A DNA stretch of 64,000 nt from Campanula takesimana (lineage: Eukaryota; Streptophyta; Magnoliopsida; Asterales; Campanulaceae). The notes beneath the pieces were generated by a model. That model was not told the DNA's origin and did no database searches. It saw only the letters and a program-made list of their open reading frames with translations. The DNA is taken from positions 62,001-126,000 of the forward strand of contig JAOWBW010001584.1 of the NCBI GenBank assembly GCA_026119855.1. Reading direction: 5' to 3'. The position numbers and the translations under genes are program-made. Below are positions 52,440-63,990 of the stretch, piece after piece; position 1 is the stretch's first letter, and each line of letters starts with the position of its first letter.

Positions 52440-53799
52440 ATGGGTGTCGAATCAACAAAATCATCGGACAGTACCATGGCTAATGACGATCCAGGGAAAG
52501 GTAATTCCTCCTCCAACAAATACGGCCTCCCAAACCTTCTTCAATGTGTAATCTTACATGGGACATTGCAGATTGTCTAATGAGAACTACCAAAACTGGA
52601 GTTCTCTATTTCTCTCCATGCTAGAGATCCACTCTCTTACCCATGTTGTTTCTGATAAAAACCCTCCTCCCCAAACTCTACCCTCTACAACCACCATAAA
52701 TCCGGAATATGATGTCTTCATTCATATATCTCGATTTGTCTTAGGGTGGATAAAAGCCACCGTCACCTCTGAGGTTCAACCCCATGTCAATCCTTGTAGA
52801 ACCGCTCCGGAAGCATGGGATCTTTTAGCAAAAGAATTCGGGGTAGCCTCTACCATCCACATCCAAAAACTTCAAGAGGAACTTCATGATCTCACTCTAT
52901 CCCCGGGTATGACTATCCAAGACTATATCCTCCGTGCCAAAACTCTTTCTTATTCTCTTGCTCGTGCCGGCGAGGCAGTTTCAAACCAAACACTCCCTAG
53001 TCGAATCCTTGGCGGGTTAGGGCATACCTATAAAGAGTTCATTACCACCCAAAATTTCAAGGTGGATACCACCATTGATGACCTTAAAGACCTTCTCTTA
53101 CAAGAGGAAGCCCTTCAACAAAGGTTTGCAAACAAAACCCATACCAACCTTAGGGCACATGCTGCTACCAAAGAGCCGGGTAAACCACCACATAACCCTT
53201 CTTCCCATACCCCTTTAGCCGCTTCTTCTCATGGCCAGCAGGGAGGGTTTCGGCCTAGTGCTTCTCCTGATCCTGGGGGAGGTTTCTATTTTATACCTAG
53301 TCCCAACCGTGGGGGCGGAAACCGAAACAATAAACATCGAAACAAGGGTAAAAATAACACCCGTGGCATACTGCCACTACCCCAGCCTTTTCAACCTAAC
53401 CCTTTTCCATCTCAGTTTCGACCTCCCAACCCCAGCCCTCCTGTCCCATACACACCCCCCAACCCATTTCTTAGTCCAGATCCCACTGTGGTTAACTGTC
53501 AGCTTTGCAAGAAAAATGGTCATGAGGCAACCACTTGTTATCAAAGGGGAAATTTTGCTTACAACGCACAGTTCTATCCCGGTGGAAATCATTCCTATGG
53601 TGGTTCTGCACCCATGGCTCCCGTCTCATTTGTCTTGGATTCCGGCGCGACGGATCACATAACATCCACTTCGGATGTTCTGCAACAGTACTCCCCGTAT
53701 TCAGGTAATGATTCAATTGTTGTGGCTAATGGTTCGTCAATTCCCATTGCTAATATGGTTCCACACATTTTTCTGCTAATAACCATAATTTTGTTATGA
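52440..53799 (+). pseudogene. Copia-2 gag and protease start
   Basis: The first ATG after the LTR is at 52440 (MGVESTKSSDS). One frameshift near 52560 moves the reading to the 52558-53799 frame. Gag (UBN2/retrotran_gag_2 type): ISRFVLGWIKATVTSEVQPH, AWDLLAKEFG, IQKLQEELHDL, YILRAKTLSYSLARAGE. A proline/glycine-rich linker and zinc knuckle CQLCKKNGHEATTC (about 53499-53540) follow, then the protease start FVLDSGATDHIT (about 53625). A second frameshift falls near 53770. Non-functional as read. Confidence 0.88.
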
Positions 53800-56700
53800 A
53801 TACGGTGTTACATGTTCCGAAAATTAGTCGTTCCCTTCTCTCTATTCGAAAGTTTTGTCTTGACAACAATTGTTTCTTTGAACTAACGGCCTTTGGGTTT
53901 TGTGTGAAGGAAAATCATACCAAGAGGATCATTCTTTCTGGCAGTAATGCAGGAGATCTCTACACATTGTCTTTCATCCCAAATTCTCGTCTCAATTCCT
54001 TGGCGTTAATTGGAGAACGTACATCATCCGCTACTTGGCATTCTCGTTTGGGTCATCCATCTTCCGTTATTTTTGAGTGTCTAGTCAATAAAGTCGGGAT
54101 TCCGGTTAGCGGTCCTGTTAAAAATAGGGAGATGTGCCATGTTTGCCCGTTAGGCAAGTCTTGTAATCTTCCTTTTAAACCTCGTTCTTTTAATTCTGTT
54201 AAACCGTTAGATTTACTTCATTTAGATGTTTGGGGGCCATGCCCCATCCCTTCTGTGTCTGGATTTAAATTCTATCTTTCCATTGTCGATGATTTTTCTC
54301 GCTATGTGTGGATGTTTCCCTTATTTCTTAAGTCAGATGTGTTTACTGTTTTTACTGAATTCAAAACTCTTATTGAAAAACAGTTAACCCGTAAAATATC
54401 TGCTATTCATACCATTAAAACTATCCAAACAGATGGGGGAGGGGAATTCATTAACAAAAGATTTGCAGCATACTTAGTTGAGAATGGGATTAGCCATCAC
54501 ACATCTTGTCCTTACACTCCTCAACAGAACGGGGTGGTTGAAAGAAAGCATAGACATATAACTGAAATGGGTCTCTGTTTACTTGCTCAATCACGGGTTC
54601 CTGAGAAATTTTGGTTGGAAGCTTTTACTACGGCGGTGTTCCTCATCAACCGCCTACCTATGCGCCAATTAAATTATATTTCTCCTTATCAAAAATTGTG
54701 GAAAAGAAAACCGGATTACAAGTTTTTGAAAGTGTTTGGGTGTACTTGTTTTCCCAATCTTGTACCCTACAATCGTCACAAACTCATGCTCAAGTCCACT
54801 CCATGTGTATTTTTGGGTTACGATTTAATGCGGAAAGGGTACCGATGTTACAATCCTCTCACTGGCAGGGTCTATATTTCTCGACATGTACTATTTGATG
54901 AAAGCCATTTTTACTATGTTGAAAACTCTTTTTCTACTGCACTTCCTGCCAAGAATCAAAATTCTCAGGTACAATGGCAGCCCAAGTTTGCTCCTGGCAG
55001 TCCTCACTTGCTCAGGCCCGTGCCTCCTTGTACTCCTGGCCCGAGTACAACTCAATTGCAGAATACTGGCCCATCTTCTTCACAGCCAGCTGAGACATCT
55101 CGGCCTTCTTCTGATGACAACCCACTTGCAGATTCCAGCCCAGTTGCTCCTTCACCAGCATCTTCCTCATCTCCAGCGTCTGGGCCTACTCCCTCTAGGC
55201 CCAACTTTCAACACAGCCAGTCCCTTGTCGACTGGCAAACTCCACACCCGACATGGTTGGGCCGACTGGGCCTGCCCAGCCCCTTTCTTCCTCAAATGCC
55301 GACTCAACAGCTGCCTCGTCTGGTCCTAACTCACTTCCAGGCCCTACATCGGATACTCCTCCATACCCTTTGGTTCCTGTTGCTGTGAATCAAACTGGTG
55401 GAACTCATCCCATGACTACGAGAGCAAAGGCGGGTATTTTTCGCCCGAAGCATCAGTTTGCTCTGAATGTAACAAGTGTTGCATCTCCACTTTATGAACC
55501 CCGTACGTTCCGTCAAGCTGCTCCTTTGGCTCATTGGCAAGAAGCAATGCATGAAGAACTTCAGGCTCTTCACAAAAATCACACTTGGTCCCTTGTTCCA
55601 CCACCTCACCGTCACAACATTGTGGGTATCAAGTGGATCTATAAGGTCAAACGCCACGCAGATGGCTCGATAGAACGTTACAAAGCTCGGTTAGTTGCTC
55701 AGGGTTACACTCAACAGGAAGGGGACGACTATGAGGAAACATTCAGTCCAGTGGTGAAGCCGGCTACTATCCGTACTATACTTTCTCTCGCTCACTCTCG
55801 AGATTGGCCTATCGAACAGTTGGACGTTCATAATGCCTTTCTCAATGGAATTCTTGCAGAAGAGGTATATATGGCTCAACCTTCGGGCTTTATTTATCCG
55901 ATTCACCCTGACTATGTGTGTCGCCTACACTGTGCATTATATGGGCTTAAACAGTCACCTCGGGCCTGGTTTCACCGCTTGCATGACTATCTTCTCACCT
56001 TAGGCTTCTTTAATAGCCAAGCTGACTCTTCTTTGTTCATACGTCATCAACATGGCACCGTTGTTGCCATACTTGTGTATGTGGACGACATCATCGTTAC
56101 GGGATCACACTCCGCTGCTGTTACTTCTGTTATAGATTCCATATGCTCCACTTTTGAGAGTCGACGATTAGGACCTCTTCGCTTCTTTCTCGGCATTGAA
56201 GCCACTCGTACCAAGAGTCATCTTCATCTCACGCAATCTCGGTATGCATCTGATCTCTTACACAAGTTCAATATGCACTTGTGTAAACCTGCTTCCACCC
56301 CTCTTTCCCCAGGCTCTCATTTGTCAGCTTTAGAAGGCGACCCCCTCCCAGATCCTTCCATTCGCAGCATGGTGGGAGCACTACAGTATGTTACTCTTAC
56401 TCGGCCTGACTTGTCTTTCGCTGTCAATCAAGTGTGCCAGTTTATGCACGCTCCTCACACCTCGCACCTTATGGCACTTAAGCGTATAATGCGTTTTCTC
56501 AAAGGAACGATCTCTTTTGGCCTATCTTTTCAAGCTTCGGTCGACACCTTTATCTTAGCCTTTTGTAACGCTGATTGGGCTGGCTCGCCAGATGATCGAC
56601 GCTCCACCACCGGCGCTTGTGTCTTTATCGGTCTGAATCTCATTGCTTGGACGGCCAAGAAACAACCTACTGTCGCACGGTCTAGTATTGAAGCTGAATA

Positions 56701-56925
56701 CAGAGCCTTAGCCTCGACTGCAGCTGAGCTCCGATGGTTTTCATATCTTTATCGAGAACTGGGTATTGCTCTTCGGTCGCCTCGTCTTTTATGTGATAAT
56801 ATCTCGGCACTCCATATGTCCAAGAATCCTGTTTTTCATGCACGTACCCGACACATTGAAATTGATCTTCATTTCGTTCGGGACTTACATCACCGTTGAT
56901 TCTTACAAATTCATCACATTCCCAC
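53796..56925 (+). pseudogene. Copia-2 pol: integrase, RT, RNase H
   Basis: Two overlapping frames (53796-55388 and 55253-56899) show a frameshift around 55250-55390 in the linker. Integrase: TWHSRLGHPSS and CHVCPLGKS (HHCC); core D in LHLDVWGPCP, D in IQTDGGGEF and E in QQNGVVERKH. RT: GIKWIYKVKRHADGS, YGLKQSPRAWF, VYVDDIIVT (about 56077-56103). RNase H: FCNADWAGSPDDRRSTTGA, SSIEAEYRAL, LCDNISAL. The frame stops just before the hAT insertion, and the missing C-terminal end (DIFTKNLTKTRFQ) is found on the other side, at about 57778-57820. Confidence 0.92.
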
Positions 56926-57754
56926 CAGTGGCGGATCTACACATTTATATTTGGTGGTGCTTATTTTTTAAAAAAAAAAAATTGACGGGCCCCGAAATTT
57001 TTTTGAGCAATACCGGGACATTCTTTCACTAAAAATGCATACTGCTAAAGAGAATGAAATGCACACTGCTAAAGAACATAGATTGACATTCTTTCAAACA
57101 GCTAATGTGCAAGGAAACTAACACCCATTAAATCAGAGGATCAAGCATTAAAAACTAGAAGATTAACCCTTAATTCAATCTTCACTAAAAATTAAAAGCT
57201 TCTCACAACAATTGAGCAAACATGACCCAATAACAATAAGACAGTGATGGAATCCAAGAGACAAGAAAAGAACTGAATTACAGTTCGATTTAGCATCCAT
57301 TTTGATTGTTCAATCCAAGTTAGCACCAAAATCAAGAAGAAAATCATGATAGTGAAATCAATTTTAGGGGTTAGGGTTTACCTTTGATTGGATTTTTTTC
57401 TTGATTTCTTGAGGGGGCTGTGGAGGGGGAATATCGCCATCCATTCTGGCGATGGTGGCGGACAGCGGTGGCTGTGTGGGGGCGGCGGCGGCTGTGGCGA
57501 CGCCGGAACAGGGAGAGGAGAGTCCGAGCGACGCGAGCGGCGACCTGCAGTTCGTCGTCCTTCTGTTTTTTTTTTTTTTTTTTTTTTTTTTTTTGTGTTC
57601 ACTTGTAAACGCGTTATGCGTATAAGCGTTTTTTTTTTTTTTTTTTTTTTTTTAAATACCAAAGTTCCAAAACGACGTCGTTTTGGCAAAAAAAAAAAAA
57701 AAAAAAATTACCGGTGCCTGGGCACCGTTAGGCACAAGGGTGAGTCCGCCACTG
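56926..57754. mobile_element. Non-autonomous hAT element inside Copia-2
   Basis: The ends are CAGTGGCGGATCTAC and the inverse CAGTGGCGGACTCACC. The flanks are ATTCCCAC (56918-56925) and ATTTCCAC (57755-57762), an 8-bp target-site duplication with one change. 829 bp with long T and A runs (57560-57710) and a GC-rich patch near 57460-57545. No transposase. It belongs to the same end-family as 45206-45985. Confidence 0.8.
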
Positions 57755-57870
57755 ATTTCCACCATTGATCAAGTTGCCGATATATTCACAAAAAACCTTA
57801 CTAAAACACGGTTTCAGCTCTTATCAAGCAAGCTTCAGCTCCGACCTTCTCCGCTTAGCTTGAGGGAGGG

Positions 57871-58234
57871 TGAAAACAAAGTGTCGTGAGGCTCACATCT
57901 CACGTGCATCAAGCATGCCCAAGAGTCCTAGTTAGTGTAAGATTGTCAATATATTTTACTTTGAGTATGTAAATATTGTTCCATAAGTTTAGGGATTGAT
58001 TAGGATAGATTAATAGCATGATTATCTTTCCTTAGTAGTATGATTATCTTTCCATGTAACTAGATTTGTATATACTCTATTAAAGAAAAGGAATAGTGGG
58101 TAACCAAAACAAGTTGGGTTCCCATCTCCACAATTCAACCGTGTCCTCCTCTACTCCTTTCTTTCTTCTGCGTTTTTCTCTTCTCTTTCTCTGAGTCTTT
58201 CTGTCCTTTAATGTCTTGCAGGTGATTAATCGTT
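57871..58234 (+). repeat. 3' LTR of Copia-2
   Basis: 364 bp, preceded by the polypurine-like GAGGGAGGG and followed directly by transporter sequence (GGCTGCGGTTGC). Confidence 0.85.
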
Positions 58235-58684
58235 GGCTGCGGTTGCTTTTGGATGCTCAGATCGAGGCGGGTCACTAGCATATCTCATCCAAAGCAAAGA
58301 CCATGCCCCACCTAAAGCAGCTTCAGACAGAAAAACAGATTGTGGGCCCCTAAATTTCACAACAGTAGGAAGTACAAGCATTCCCATAGCTGCCCCTAAG
58401 TACATTCCCGATGTTGTGAGGGAAACTGACCTTGACCGTTCCTGTGGTGGGACCCACTGAGCAAGAACTGTATGTATAGACGGAAAAATAAAGCCTTGGG
58501 CTACTCCGACGAGCAAGCGGGCCATAACCAAAACCAGCACTCTATTTGGGTCGAGTGGAACCAACGCACAAGTTAGAGACCATAATATGAATGAAAGGAG
58601 GAGAAAACGCCGTCCCCCGATTTTTTGAGCTGCCCATCCACCGGGTACTTGTGATTAAGCATACCCATAATAGAATGTAGAAAG
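58235..58684 (-). pseudogene. PHT4;6-like transporter, middle part (copy B)
   Basis: Minus-strand coding matches 20076-20400 plus the first part beyond the Gypsy site. From about 58680 it reads TFYYGYA... in broken frame, then VPLDPNRVLVLVMARLLVG, FPSIHTVLAQWVPPQ, GMYLGAAMGMLVLPTVVKFR and SEHPKATAA. The uninterrupted LVLPTVV junction at about 58376-58384 proves the empty Gypsy site. The first ~45 residues are gone, replaced by a Copia-3 fragment. Confidence 0.9.
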
Positions 58685-59178
58685 TGTAATAGTATAGAGA
58701 ATCAATTATGTGATGCATGAAAACCTCAACCATTGTATTCCATGATCAATGAATATATATACAAGAAGGTTACTTGTTGGCCAAGTAAAACAATCCTAAC
58801 TAGAGAATGATTCGACCACTATACATTAGGAAACTAACTACAATTAGAATAAGGAAACTAAATATACAGTTTAAGTAGAAGATGTATGAATATCTCTAAC
58901 ATGTCCCCGCAAGATGGACGATCGTTGCGTGAGACCAATCTTGACCATTAAAGCTTGAAACCGAGCCCGGAGTAATGGCTTGGTGAGAATGTCCGCTAAT
59001 TGATCATTACTAGAGACGAAGGAAACTCTCAATTTATTGCTTTGAACAGGTTCACGAACAAAATGATAATCAAGACCAAGATGCTTCATGCGGGAGTGAA
59101 ACCGTGGGTTTGCGGCAATATAAGTGGCGCCCAAGTTGTCACAATAAATGACTGGAGATGAATTTACCGAAGAAGCAA
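58685..59178 (-). mobile_element. Truncated Copia-3 fragment: LTR and RNase H end (copy B)
   Basis: Minus orientation. The LTR at 58685-58901 (217 bp, TGTTAG...ATTACA on the minus strand) is preceded on that strand by the polypurine-like TTGCGGGGACA. Next to it is the end of a Copia RNase H: VIYCDNLGATYIAANPRFHS, HFVREPVQ and ADILTKPLLRARFQ. It stops abruptly at about 59178, where LINE ORF1 sequence begins. Compared with copy A, about 480 bases (transporter start and LINE ORF1 tail) are missing, so a deletion took most of the Copia and its flank. Confidence 0.88.
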
Positions 59179-59969
59179 GGATCAACAGGAACTCCTCCAA
59201 CCATACCTCCATAAAGTCGAGAGTCGTCAAATGCCGTAGGAGATGAAGGACCGCCTTCCGGTTCAGAATTGTATTTTTCCGGACGGTTGAGAGCTTCTTT
59301 TAGATTTTTTGGGTTGATATATTTGGGATTAAAATATTTAGGGTTAGGTGTTCGAGCTGATATGGGCCGAAGGTTGGGAGCAGAAGAAGCTTGATTTTTC
59401 TCTTTAAATGCAGCCACATTTGCCATAACAATTGCTTCTATATCTTGATTAGAAGGGGGCAATTCTACCACTTCATTGACTTTATGAGTCACCGAATCAA
59501 TGGAGTTTGGCTTTGAAGCCTCAAGATTCTTAGATGAAATTATTGTATCACTGGTTGGCTTTAAAGCCGAGACATTCACCGAGTCATTCTCCGGAGTACC
59601 AGTGTCAATAGAATCAGATTGGCCTGCCATTGTTGCAGCAGAATCACTACTAGAAGAGGTCTTCAAAGGATCCGTGTCAGCACTCTTTTCAACCATAGGA
59701 GCCTTATCCTTGGTACCAATCTGTTTGGGCACATAAACCATCTTAACCTTGTCCTTATTCAGAGTTGAATTTGGATATTTAGGGTTTTGTTTGGGAGCCA
59801 CTGGTTTTTGGACATTCAAGTTAGGGTTTGCCTTCCAACAAACCGAAATATCATGTCCCAAAATATAACAATGTTTGCAATACTTTGGGAGATTATCATA
59901 CTCCACTTTTTGATAAAAACTCGGACAAAGTGTAGAGAGAATTTGAGGTTCTTCTTTCTTAGGGTACAA
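59179..59969 (-). pseudogene. LINE ORF1 zinc-knuckle protein (copy B)
   Basis: The same protein as 20730-21633, but with the frame intact from YDNLPKYCKHCYILGHDISV through the polar linker to YGGMVGGVPVDP, because copy B keeps the ~23 bases lost in copy A. The acidic patch, basic tail and poly-A are gone, cut by the Copia-3 deletion. The predicted frame fuses at its end into Copia RNase H sequence. Confidence 0.75.
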
Positions 59970-60167
59970 CTTCCTCTTTCTTCTTCTATTTTACATGTCT
60001 TAGTAAATGTATGCAAACCCCATAAAATGGGACATGACCAACTAATCACTTTATTACATTAAAGTTGGTTAAGGTTATCTCCTTACATTCCAACTCTAAT
60101 TTAATTTCCCCATTTCATATTAATGTAATTGCTACATGTAATCTTTAGCATAAAGTCAATAAAACAA

Positions 60168-60560
60168 GTTTCTTTTTTATTTCTCTTTTGTAATTCCCCT
60201 TTTTCTTTACATTATAATTGTTAGCACTTTTCTCATATTAAAATAAGGACATTTAGCATTAGAACACCAATAGTAGTAAGACCCGCGTAAGCGGGGCGGA
60301 GTGGGTGTTTAAGTACTTCCCACTCCGTCACCTAACCTCCGAACCCTTCTCTTCCCGAATCTCTGGTTTTGTACATAAAATAGGCTATTTCTTTAGGTTT
60401 TTCTTATGTTCCTTTAATAACATAGGTGGCGACTCTAACAAATTAAAACAAATTAGACATCCTAGGATCATTCCACCGCTCTAGCCAAGTTGTGGTTTCC
60501 CGCGGTATTATGAACAAGTTCCTTATTGTTTTCTGACCCACTAGCCTTCAGTTCCTTGAA
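60168..60560 (+). mobile_element. Ogre/Tat-like LTR end (fragment, copy B)
   Basis: Counterpart of 21830-22220 with a few substitutions (GCGGGGCGGAGTGGGTGTTT, CCGAACCC, GTGGCGACTCT). Confidence 0.45.
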
Positions 60561-60835
60561 AACAATTGGTTTCAATACCATGCCTTTGTAATCTTTCAGG
60601 ATGTTTAGGACATACATAAATCGCCTAGGAAACTAGGCATTATATGTAAACAACTCTATTACTGGAACATCCCAAACAAGAAAGTACGATTTTTGGGTGG
60701 TATGAGAAAGGGGTCATTCTAACATAAGTGTAGAAGAAAGAAACACCAATGCAGAAGCATCTCCAATTGGAGTTCCTAAGATTAATCAAACCATCTTACA
60801 ATCATGGTGAAATCATAACTTTCTCTTCCATAGTA

Positions 60836-61093
60836 CTACCTCTGTCCCTAAATGAGTGTTCAAATTTCATTTTAAGGGACACTGAAAATCTCAACTTTTT
60901 GAACAATTTGGTAACAACGATTCATATATAATCTTGTAATCCCCTTTCCAAACCTTTAGTTTTGCACGTATAAAGAAAGCGGTGAAAAAAAATTCGAAAA
61001 AAAACGTTTAGGGAGAAAGTTATGTTAGAAAAAAACACTCATTTAGGAACAAAGATTTCTTGAAAATAGACAATTATTTAGAGACACAGGGAG
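60836..61093. mobile_element. Stowaway-like MITE (copy B)
   Basis: Counterpart of 22498-22758. The left end (CTACCTCTGTCCCTAAATGA) is closer to the consensus than in copy A. Confidence 0.65.
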
Positions 61094-61334
61094 TAGTATT
61101 TTATACAATGCTGCTCCTAGTCCGGCTTCTAGTTGACATAATTCAAGATATAGACATTCTTGTGATGGACCTGAATTGGAAATGAGTCCCTCACTTGTTT
61201 ATTTTTACTTTTTCTCATTTCTGTTAGCACCTGGCAAAATAGTGTGTCCAGATGTAGACATTCTTTATTTCTTTTTCTTTTTTTTTTTATCTGTTTTACT
61301 GTTGGTCATTGCAAAATCATGAACTATATCAAAA

Positions 61335-61610
61335 GGTCAAACTCCATTTTCATCCATTGTACTTTCAATTTGTGTTTCACTTTGACCATTATACTTTTTT
61401 TCTTTCAAAAATACCATTGTACTTTGGGAAACGTATCATTTTTACCCCAAAATCACGGATTGAAGCACGGATTAGTTGCGGATTTAGCCACGGATTTGGG
61501 GTTAAAATGATACATTTTCCAAACTACAATGGTATTTTTGGAAGAAAAAATGTATAATGGTAAAAATGAAACATCATGTAAAGTACAATGGATGAAAACG
61601 GAGTTTGCCC
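61335..61610. mobile_element. Foldback MITE with 9-bp target-site duplication (copy B)
   Basis: Counterpart of 23017-23291, flanked by perfect ATATCAAAA at 61326-61334 and 61611-61619. Confidence 0.88.
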
Positions 61611-61619
61611 ATATCAAAA

Positions 61620-62214
61620 TTATACAGCTAATGTCAATAAGCAATGGTTAAGAGTCTCTTAAAAATACTATTATGCCTTCCGTTGAACATAAAATTAACA
61701 GACAACCTGCAATTAGATGGACGAACACTAAGTAGTTCCAGAAAGCTAAACAAACTACAAAAATCTCAATCAAGAATTAGGTTAAAATGCAAGCAGTCCA
61801 AGAACTTGAAAGACACACAATACATACATCTGAAAGAATGTACAATCAAAATTAACATTCTATAACTCAATCAAATATACACATCAACCACAAAAGTCAT
61901 GAGACAAATTTTAGTCAAACATTTCAAGCGACAAATTTGACTAAATTCCCAAGAAAATATTGCCAAAATAGGCACACTATTTGCAATTCAGTACAGAATC
62001 AAGGCAAATCAATTCATGGAAGCAGAAATATATACACTAACAACACCCAATTTCCTTAGGTAAAGATCAAATTTTACCAGCTTGGGAGTAGAGCATAGAA
62101 CTTCGAAGCTTCGAAACAATGTAATTGTGTGGATTGTGTGGTTATGAACGGTGAGAATGAGGCCGAATTGGTGGCGCAGCCATCAGCGGTGGCGACGCGT
62201 GGTGGTCAACGACC
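61620..62214. other. Non-coding stretch
   Basis: Counterpart of 23301-23890. No supported gene. Confidence 0.3.
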
Positions 62215-63990
62215 GTGGTGGAAATCTGTAATCGGAGACTGACTCCACGGTCGCGGTCCAGACTTGAATCAACCCCTTCCCCCAATCATACCTCTAATTC
62301 TGAACATGTGTCTGCACTAGAAGGCATTTTACAATTGCACTCTCAAACTCCTCCAGTTGAAACTTATAGGGGTAACTCTCCTAGGCTAGATAGCCCTACT
62401 AGGTCAAGGGGGAACTCACCAGCACTTGAAACCTTCCCAACAGCTAAGACCTTATCTGACTCTGCACCTTCAATTTCACCCCAAGCTTTTGTTCCTCTTC
62501 CTCATGACATTCCTTCTCTCCCTGATATCCTCCCTGTGCTTAATCCATAACTCATTGAGTTCAGTAAAGAGAAAATAGTATCTGATCTCTCTGAGAAATC
62601 CAGTACAGTACAGCCGTCTTTGAACAGCTATCCAATAAATTCTCTTTAGATGAAGCCCTCAAAGCATTTGATTTTATGAGAATAAGAGAGACTAGACTAT
62701 CCCAAGGCCAAGGTGGATCATCTAAAAACTCAACAGCTATTCCCCAATCTGTCCCAACAGCTATTCCTCCCACTAAGCCTATCCCTCAGTATCAGTTTGA
62801 TCTTGACACCACCATGCCTACTCCAAGTTTTTGGGCTTTAGACTGTGACAGAGACTTCTCCATCAAAGCTATTCTTGAAGCTCACAAAAAGTTTTGTTCC
62901 ATCTCTCCCCTCCCATCACTGCTCAACCCCACATCATATCCTCACCCAGGGAAATGACCAAGACCCACATGAGCACCCATGCCAAAAACATTGGGGGTCA
63001 GCTCTTCTATGCCTATGAAGAGTGGAGGAAATTTAGAATCTCCATTCAATCTTCATTTCTGTTTTCTGCTCCATCTCTTCCCAATCCCCTAGATCTTTAT
63101 CATCTTCCTGATTGGGAAGTTGTTTTCTCTCAATTAATCTCAAACAACCTTTTGGAATGCATGTACACACCATCCTCTCTTGTGTATGTACTCTGCATAC
63201 AATTTGCTCAATCTGTATTCTGGACTCTACTGTCCAAGAAAGTTGCATCCTTGGGGTAATTGTCAAAAATGTTTACCCCATCTCTGATGTGTATCCCCAA
63301 AGCCTACCTCCTCCTACTCCTCCATTCCACAAAAAGACCAAATCTAAGATTGCCAATCCTCCTCCCAACTTTAATCCTTTCAAATACACTCCACCATACT
63401 ACATCACATACACTGACTTCAATCAATTCTCTGCCTCTCTCATTGGACAACTCAAGTCTTCCCTCCTCAACAAACTTGATGATGTCTCTGAATTCATTCT
63501 CCATAGAGGTGACAATCCAAGTCCACTCTTTCCTGAACAGCCAACCCAATCATCCTTCCCACATCCTACTCCCAGTAGTCCAACCATTCCTCCCAAACCA
63601 TCTCAAGCATCCATATACTCCTATTTTACCCATCCCCCTCCAATCAAACCTTTCAGACATAGAAAGAAAATGCCTGCCTCCCTATACAAGGAATATGACA
63701 TGGGGGTATCCATTAAAGAAGACAGTATGACTCCTCAGCAGCTACAGATATGGATTCGCCCAAGACTCAAGCCAAATCAACCAGTTCCTCTAAATCTCAG
63801 CTGCTGGCCAGGCAAGATCAAAGTTTTTCCTACAACTACATGATGGGCTTGGATTGGAATAATGAGATGTACTACAGAGGTAATGAACCAGTGAGAAAGA
63901 GAGCACTTCTCCAAGAACTTGCAGCCATTCAGTAGGTCCAGCAGGCCAAAGCTGGATTAGATTAATTTGGTTTGTCTTTCTCTCAATGGT
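62215..63990 (+). pseudogene. Degenerate ORF of unknown function (copy B)
   Basis: The same coding region as 23891-25650. Open pieces: 62215-62550, 62676-62957, 62894-63259 and 63112-63843. The N-terminal piece reads further here (ISPQAFVPLPHDIPSLPDIL) than in copy A, which has lost bases near 24120. Frameshifts and a stop (about 62548) remain. The C-terminal tail (MMGLDWNNEMYYRGNEPVRK) is open. The window ends just after it, before the polypurine tract and LTR expected from copy A. Confidence 0.5.

Larger units (their letters stand above)
52050..58234 (+). mobile_element. Ty1/Copia retrotransposon Copia-2, decayed (copy B only)
   Basis: Two 364-bp LTRs (52050-52413 and 57871-58234) differ at two positions. 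A primer-binding-like GTGGTATCCAGAGC follows the 5' LTR and CTTGAGGGAGGG precedes the 3' LTR. Gag-pol runs between them. The junctions are odd: the LTRs read TG...CGTT rather than ending in CA, there is no 5-bp target-site duplication (TCACC on the left, GGCTG on the right), and six bases of the transporter are missing. An hAT element sits in the RNase H end. Confidence 0.9.

Noticed and set aside
57378..57768. Overlapping frames with lysine or phenylalanine runs
   Set aside because: They are translations of long poly-A and poly-T tracts within the hAT element.
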